Notes under the pieces: generated by a model | What the model was told of the DNA's origin: nothing | Database searches by the model: none | Seen by the model: only the letters and a program-made list of their open reading frames with translations | In this document: in pieces, positions 59,881-64,000 of the stretch | Numbering within the stretch: position 1 is the stretch's first letter | How the letters are laid out: each line of letters opens with the position of its first letter | NCBI GenBank assembly: GCA_010672925.1 | Contig: JAAHFP010000003.1 | Span: 1-64,000 of the forward strand | From: Symploca sp. SIO1C2 | Lineage (GTDB): Bacteria > Cyanobacteriota > Cyanobacteriia > Cyanobacteriales > Coleofasciculaceae | Reading direction: 5' to 3' | Length of the DNA: 64,000 bases | Position numbers and translations under genes: made by a program

Positions 59881-61030
59881 CCTTTTGCCCAAAGGTACTG
59901 TTGTGCCATTCAATACCCAGAACTTTCATGCCTTTTTTTAAGATATTAATTGCCGCGTTTGTATCTCGACAAAGTTCCGTCTTGCAGTTAGGGCATGAAT
60001 GAGTTCTGGTACTCAGGCTTTTCGACCCTCGATGACCACAATTAGAGCAATCAGTAGATGTATAATTAGGAGCAACCTTCACCACTGCCTTATCCCAGAT
60101 TTTTCCGTAGTAGTCTAACCATTGAGTGAACTGATACCAACTAGCATCACAAATTGATTTAGCCAAGTGATGATTTTTGACCATATTTGATACCTTTAAA
60201 TCTTCATAGACAATCACATCGTTAGAGTGAACTACGCATCGAGCTTGTTTGATAGCCCAATCCTTACGCTGTCTTTGGATTTTCAGGTGAGTTCTACCTA
60301 GTCGTTTTCTTGCCTTGTGATAATTGTTTGATTGAGGCTTTTTGTTTTTACTAAACTTCTTACTTAATCGTCGTTGCTGCTTCTTCAACCGTTTCTCCGA
60401 CTTACGGAGATACTGAGGATATACTAGAGCATTATCGCTTTGATCCTTGTAGAAATATTTCAAACCAAGGTCTAGTCCGATAACATTTCCAGTATATTCT
60501 CCTTGTTCTTTTCTATCAGCATCAAAGCAAAATTGAGCATAATAGCCATCTGCCTTGCGAACCACACGAACTCGATTAATCTTAAGCCTAAATAAGTCTT
60601 CCCTCGTTTGCTTATCGCAATATAAAGATAATGTACCAATCTCAAAACCATCTGTGAAAGCAATATTCATACGCTCTTCAGACAACTTCCATCCTGATAC
60701 TTTGTACTCGACGGAGCGACCGTGTTTTTGGAATTTGGGATAACCCTTTTTCTTCTCAATATTTCGGCAACGACTATAGAAGTTAGAGATGGATTGCCAC
60801 GCTCTTTCTGCACTGGCTTGACGTGCCGCAGAATTTAACTTTTTGGCAAAAGGAAACTCTTTAGCTAAGTCCTTACACAAGGCGTACAAATCCGCTTTAC
60901 TTGTGCCTTGGTTATCCATCCAGTACCGGAGTGCCTTGTTTCTAATAAACTGGGCAGTGCGGATGGCATCATCAATAGCTAAATATTGCTCCTTTGTTCC
61001 GTTTAGTAGTTTGGCTTCTCTAACTATCAT
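59795..61030 (-). CDS. tnpB: RNA-guided endonuclease TnpB
   Basis: 411-residue RuvC-type nuclease, ancestor group of Cas12. An N-terminal helix-turn-helix-like region (REAKLLNGTKEQYLAIDDAIRTAQFIRNKAL) is followed by the OrfB domain. RuvC residues are Asp in GLDLGLKYF, Glu in VYEDLKVSN and Asp in LCRDTNAAINI. The zinc finger is CSNCG...CPNCKTE. All catalytic residues are present, so it may be active. The low-copy element lies inside a kinase pseudogene and has hairpins at both ends. Confidence 0.95.
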   Translation of the reverse strand: MIVREAKLLNGTKEQYLAIDDAIRTAQFIRNKALRYWMDNQGTSKADLYALCKDLAKEFPFAKKLNSAARQASAERAWQSISNFYSRCRNIEKKKGYPKFQKHGRSVEYKVSGWKLSEERMNIAFTDGFEIGTLSLYCDKQTREDLFRLKINRVRVVRKADGYYAQFCFDADRKEQGEYTGNVIGLDLGLKYFYKDQSDNALVYPQYLRKSEKRLKKQQRRLSKKFSKNKKPQSNNYHKARKRLGRTHLKIQRQRKDWAIKQARCVVHSNDVIVYEDLKVSNMVKNHHLAKSICDASWYQFTQWLDYYGKIWDKAVVKVAPNYTSTDCSNCGHRGSKSLSTRTHSCPNCKTELCRDTNAAINILKKGMKVLGIEWHNSTFGQKESASQEGKHGEKTASVIDGRPDIASGFL

Positions 61031-61083
61031 GCTTATATTTTATCACAAAATGTCGCAGATAAAATATTAAAATAAAAGCCGTC

Positions 61084-61425
61084 CTAGTTCGCGTAGCGTT
61101 GCCGAAGGCTAGGACGGGGCTTTAAACCCATTATTTTGGTAAACAGTTTTCTATTCAGCGGCAGAGCAATACCGCTCAGTTTGACCTGATTAATCTCCTT
61201 GGTACTTCCTGGGATATTTTTATCGGGCAACAGCTCAAACCGCTCAAATAGCTCCATCATCTTCCAGTCTGTCATCCGGTGAAGTGATAAAGCTTTGAGT
61301 GCTACCTGTTGATGGGTTTGTAAGTCTTCGGCTTGGTAAGTTGTTCCGCTCCCACCTTGTCCTAAGGTGTCGATAATACGATACCGTTGGGCAATAATTT
61401 CCCCCTGCTCGTGTTGCAGTTCCAT
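61084..61425 (-). pseudogene. Ser/Thr protein kinase N-terminal remnant
   Basis: ATG at 61425 (ELQHEQGEIIAQRYRIIDTLGQGGSGTTYQAEDL) starts a kinase: glycine loop GQGGSGTTY and the ATP-binding Lys in VALKAL. After KMMELFER the catalytic HRD/DFG region is absent. A short unrelated-looking stretch to MGLKP follows, then hairpin sequence of the TnpB element. The rest of the kinase is represented only by the fragment at 59638-59755. So the gene has both an internal deletion and an insertion. Confidence 0.75.
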
Positions 61426-61452
61426 AGAGCCTCCCTGGTAGGATGTTGTCAC

Positions 61453-61911
61453 TTAATTAATGAGTGACGCTTATTACTACATCCAGTTTAGCTAGACTAC
61501 TAGGGCATAGCGTCAGTTTGATATCTTTACTGTTAATTTGCCCATGTACGTCAGTTGTAAGTCCGAGGGCATCAAATCAAGCAGATTTGTATAAATTGAG
61601 GAGAGTAATATTAGCGACTGTTTGGCTGAGTCAAAGTCAAAAAATATTGAAAAAATTCTTGGTTAAAAAGTGAGTTAATGGTGGATTAAAATTTTCTTTT
61701 TCTTTAGAGATTACGGTTTTTTTGAAGCCTTTGGTTAGATTTTAGTACAAACGAACTGTATTTTTTTACTAATTGTTTTGTCAATCTTACCATCTTTTGA
61801 CAAAAAAAACAGATAAGTTCAATTTGTTTTAAGATGTACAAGTCTGCTTTAATGAATTTCTAATTGCTTATTAAGAAATCCAGAGGTCAAGTAAGATTTT
61901 CCTAGTCCCCT
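61453..61911. other. 459-bp intergenic region
   Basis: AT-rich, no repeats recognised. The 69-codon frame at 61464-61673 lacks domain features and is not reported as a gene. The last 100 bases likely contain the promoter of the symporter gene. Confidence 0.5.
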
Positions 61912-63486
61912 ATGACAAAACACAAGCAAGTCAAAGCTCAAGTTCGACCAAATCATAGAGCTCATCGCCTGTGGCACTGGCTCACCACCACCACAGCTTT
62001 CCGATATCTGTTAGGGTTGTCCCTTGTTCTAGCGATCGCTATACCAACTAGAGTCCTAGCTCAAGACGAAGAGACACCGGGAGGTTTTCTGGCTCTTCTC
62101 GATTCTATCTTCTCGGCGATGGTGGAAGTATTGGCAAATATCTTCTTTTTTGAGATTGCTGGTTTTCCCTTCATTGTCGTCTGGTTGATTATTGGGGGTA
62201 TTTTCTTCACCTTTCGCCTTGGCTTCGTCAATATCCGTTCCTTCAAACACGCTATCGACGTCGTACAAGGTAAATACGATAACCCCGATGATCAGGGAGA
62301 TGTTTCTCACTTCCAAGCCCTGGCAACAGCACTTTCCGGAACAGTTGGGTTAGGAAACATTGCTGGGGTAGCAGTTGCAGTCCAGACAGGGGGACCGGGA
62401 GCCGTTTTATGGATGACCCTTGGTGGCTTCTTTGGCATGAGCAGTAAGTTTACGGAATGTAACCTGGCGCTGAAATACCGGAGAGTTAGAGCAGATGGCT
62501 CAGTTGACGGTGGACCAATGTACTTCCTGTCCCAAGGTCTGTCGGATCGGGGAATGCGTCCCCTAGGAAAGGGTCTTGCTGTCCTCTTCTCCATCCTCTG
62601 CATTTTTGCTTGCCTAGGTGGAGGCAATATGTTCCAAGCTAACCAATCCTATGCAGCAGTTGCTGAAGTTATTCCCGCTTTACCCAGTTGGGGTTACGGC
62701 ATGATTGTTGCGGCATTAGTCGCAGTAGTAATTATTGGTGGCATTAACCGAATTGCAGCGGTGACTAGTAGACTTGTGCCCACCATGGCAATTATTTATA
62801 TCCTTGCTTGTCTCTGGATTATTATCACCAACCTTCCTCAGCTTCCAGGTGCTATTGGCACGATTATTACCCAAGCTTTCTCTCCCCAAGCAGTTGGTGG
62901 TGGTATTATTGGTACCATTGTGCAAGGAATTCGACGCAGTGGCTTCTCCAATGAAGCGGGTATTGGCTCAGCGGCCATCGCTCACTCAGCAGCTCGTACT
63001 GATGAACCAGTAAGAGAAGGGATAGTTGCCTTACTCGAACCCTTCATTGATACCATTGTGATCTGTAATATGACCGCTCTGGTGATTGTCATTACGGGTG
63101 TTTATGATTCTGAATCCGCAGGTGCAAAGCTAACCTCAGAGGCATTTGGACAAGTAATTAGTTGGTTTCCAATTATCTTAGCGATCGCAGTTACTCTGTT
63201 TGCTTTCTCTACCATGATTTCCTGGAGTTACTACGGGGAGAAAGCTTGGGGATATCTGTTCAGTGATCAAAGTGTCATTGTTTTCAAAATTATTTTTGTC
63301 ATTTTCGTTTTTATTGGCTCAATCGTCAACCTCCAAGCGGTTATTGATTTCAGTGATATGATGCTCTTTGCGATGGCTTTTCCCAACCTGCTCGGTTGCT
63401 ACTTACTATCGGGAGAAGTAGCAGAAGACCTCAAAAATTATCTACAGCGCTTGAATTCTGGAGAAATGCCAACTTATCAGAATTAG
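61912..63486 (+). CDS. Alanine/glycine:cation symporter (AGCS family)
   Basis: 524-residue membrane transporter that takes up alanine or glycine with sodium. About ten membrane segments follow a basic N-terminus and a signal-like first segment. Family motifs include GGIFFTFRLGFVNIRSFKHAIDVVQGKYD, FQALATALSGTVGLGNIAGVAVAVQTGGPGAVLWM, GGNMFQANQS and GFSNEAGIGSAAIAHSAARTDEPVREG. The first ~110 residues, including a longer hydrophobic leader, are somewhat longer than in E. coli homologs, as in other cyanobacteria. Monocistronic. Confidence 0.95.
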   Translation: MTKHKQVKAQVRPNHRAHRLWHWLTTTTAFRYLLGLSLVLAIAIPTRVLAQDEETPGGFLALLDSIFSAMVEVLANIFFFEIAGFPFIVVWLIIGGIFFTFRLGFVNIRSFKHAIDVVQGKYDNPDDQGDVSHFQALATALSGTVGLGNIAGVAVAVQTGGPGAVLWMTLGGFFGMSSKFTECNLALKYRRVRADGSVDGGPMYFLSQGLSDRGMRPLGKGLAVLFSILCIFACLGGGNMFQANQSYAAVAEVIPALPSWGYGMIVAALVAVVIIGGINRIAAVTSRLVPTMAIIYILACLWIIITNLPQLPGAIGTIITQAFSPQAVGGGIIGTIVQGIRRSGFSNEAGIGSAAIAHSAARTDEPVREGIVALLEPFIDTIVICNMTALVIVITGVYDSESAGAKLTSEAFGQVISWFPIILAIAVTLFAFSTMISWSYYGEKAWGYLFSDQSVIVFKIIFVIFVFIGSIVNLQAVIDFSDMMLFAMAFPNLLGCYLLSGEVAEDLKNYLQRLNSGEMPTYQN

Positions 63487-63724
63487 GTGTTAGGTGGTAG
63501 GTGGTAGGTTTTAGGTTTTAGTTTTTAGGTGGTAGGTGGTAGGTGGCTGGTGGCTGGTGGCTGGAGTTTTTAAGGTAAACTGACTTGTTTCTTATCTTCT
63601 TTTTCGGGACAGAATTTCATACTATTCCCTATTCCCTATTCCCTATTCCCTATTCCCTATTCCCTATTCCCTATTCCCTATTCCCTATTCCCTATTCCCT
63701 ATTCCCTATTCCCTATTCTCCATT
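63484..63724. repeat. GGTAGGT and CTATTCC tandem repeats
   Basis: TTAGGTGGTAGGTGGTAGGT units (63484-63565) and TATTCCCTATTCCCTATTCC units (63625-63724). The stop and last residues of the following gene lie in the second array. Confidence 0.92.
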
Positions 63725-64000
63725 CCCAGTGTCGTTAGGCGCTTATTACTTCTAAAACCTAACAAATGCTGAGCAGCAGTAAGTAGATCAGTATAGATGT
63801 AAGTTGGTTCAAATTGCTGGAGGTAAGAAAAAGAACGAATACCACAGGTGAGGGCAATGGTAGGTAGGGAAAGTGCTTGAGCTGCGATGATATCTGCTTC
63901 TGTATCTCCCACCATCCAAGCTGAACCTGTTTGCTCAGATGACAGCAATTGTTCTGCCATTGCTTGTTGTAACAGTTGCTTTTTCAGACTACTATAGTTT
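63706..64000 (-). CDS. HAD family hydrolase, C-terminal part (partial)
   Basis: The frame is open to the right window edge, so the N-terminus lies outside. Visible: a helix (LKKQLLQQAMAEQLLSSEQTG), then WMVGDTEADIIAAQALSLPTIALTCG, which is HAD motif IV with the Asp pair. Then FSYLQQFEPTYIYTDLLTAAQHLL follows, as in phosphoglycolate phosphatase-like proteins. The last ~5 residues (GMENRE) are encoded by a TATTCCC/CATTCCC repeat. Confidence 0.85.
   Translation of the reverse strand, partial: NYSSLKKQLLQQAMAEQLLSSEQTGSAWMVGDTEADIIAAQALSLPTIALTCGIRSFSYLQQFEPTYIYTDLLTAAQHLLGFRSNKRLTTLGMENRE

Larger units (their letters stand above)
59749..61118 (-). mobile_element. IS200/IS605-group TnpB-only element
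   Basis: tnpB without tnpA, bounded by a CCCCAGCC...GGCATGGGG hairpin on the 3' side (59758-59780) and a CCGTCCTAG...CTAGGACGG hairpin on the 5' side (61079-61117). Such subterminal hairpins are typical of elements moved by a TnpA from elsewhere. It splits a kinase gene. Confidence 0.8.

Noticed and set aside
61464-61673. 69-codon frame upstream of the symporter gene
   Set aside because: No family features; competing minus-strand frames of similar length are present.

Overview
The window is chromosomal DNA of a cyanobacterium, probably a large-genome filamentous or colony-forming type. The HIP1 octamer GCGATCGC recurs throughout, and the gene set includes btpA (photosystem I biogenesis), a VKOR-thioredoxin fusion, accD, DUF1997 and DUF2007 proteins, Uma2 nucleases, CHAT-TPR proteins and AAA-like signalling ATPases. 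Coding density is modest. Intergenic DNA is crowded with short minisatellites and palindromic elements. I saw no tRNA, rRNA or CRISPR array.

Layout: 0-3 kb holds an ABC permease, a 2H phosphoesterase and a DUF1997 protein. 3-7 kb is a Trypco1 / trypsin-like / STAND-TPR conflict locus with an internal deletion. 7-11 kb carries XisI, a RelE/Phd-type pair, an acyl-CoA synthetase and purSQ. 11-16 kb has two AAA-like ATPases (one fused to a macro domain, one with HTH and TIR-like parts) around two small peptidoglycan-binding proteins. 16.5-19 kb has a Fur-family regulator and ureC. 19-24.7 kb is a chemotaxis operon (CheW, CheR-TPR, two MCPs). 24.9-29.4 kb is a damaged accessory zone: small antitoxin-like genes, a NACHT-HEAT protein cut at its Walker A, a duplicated antitoxin promoter and Uma2. 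30.8-36.1 kb is an arsenosugar cluster (arsM, arsS, arsR) joined to pstS-pstC-pstA, with a REP-associated transposase where pstB would be expected. 37-42 kb has an AlkB remnant, a HAD protein, accD, a DUF5674 pair, and a PadR regulator with a cytochrome-b-like protein carrying an in-frame palindromic insertion. 42-49.7 kb has a PD-(D/E)XK-like protein, a CHAT-TPR protein, a MerR regulator, rdgB and cobB. 50-59 kb is mostly housekeeping: VKOR, btpA, rimO, a DEAD-box helicase, thrC and a YihY-type membrane protein. 59.6-61.4 kb is a TnpB element inside a Ser/Thr kinase remnant. 61.9-64 kb has an alanine/glycine symporter and the end of a HAD gene.

The most distinctive theme is that the same repeat families found between genes also lie in frame inside genes (cheR, pstA, the CHAT gene, cobB) and supply start or stop codons for others (pstS, thrC, the last HAD gene). 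A second theme is the number of decaying or rebuilt NTPase conflict systems. No single cluster is clearly a new system. The best candidates for follow-up are the AAA-macro and HTH-TIR-like-AAA pair flanking the peptidoglycan-binding proteins, the rebuilt protease-STAND fusion, and the PadR/cytochrome-b-like pair.
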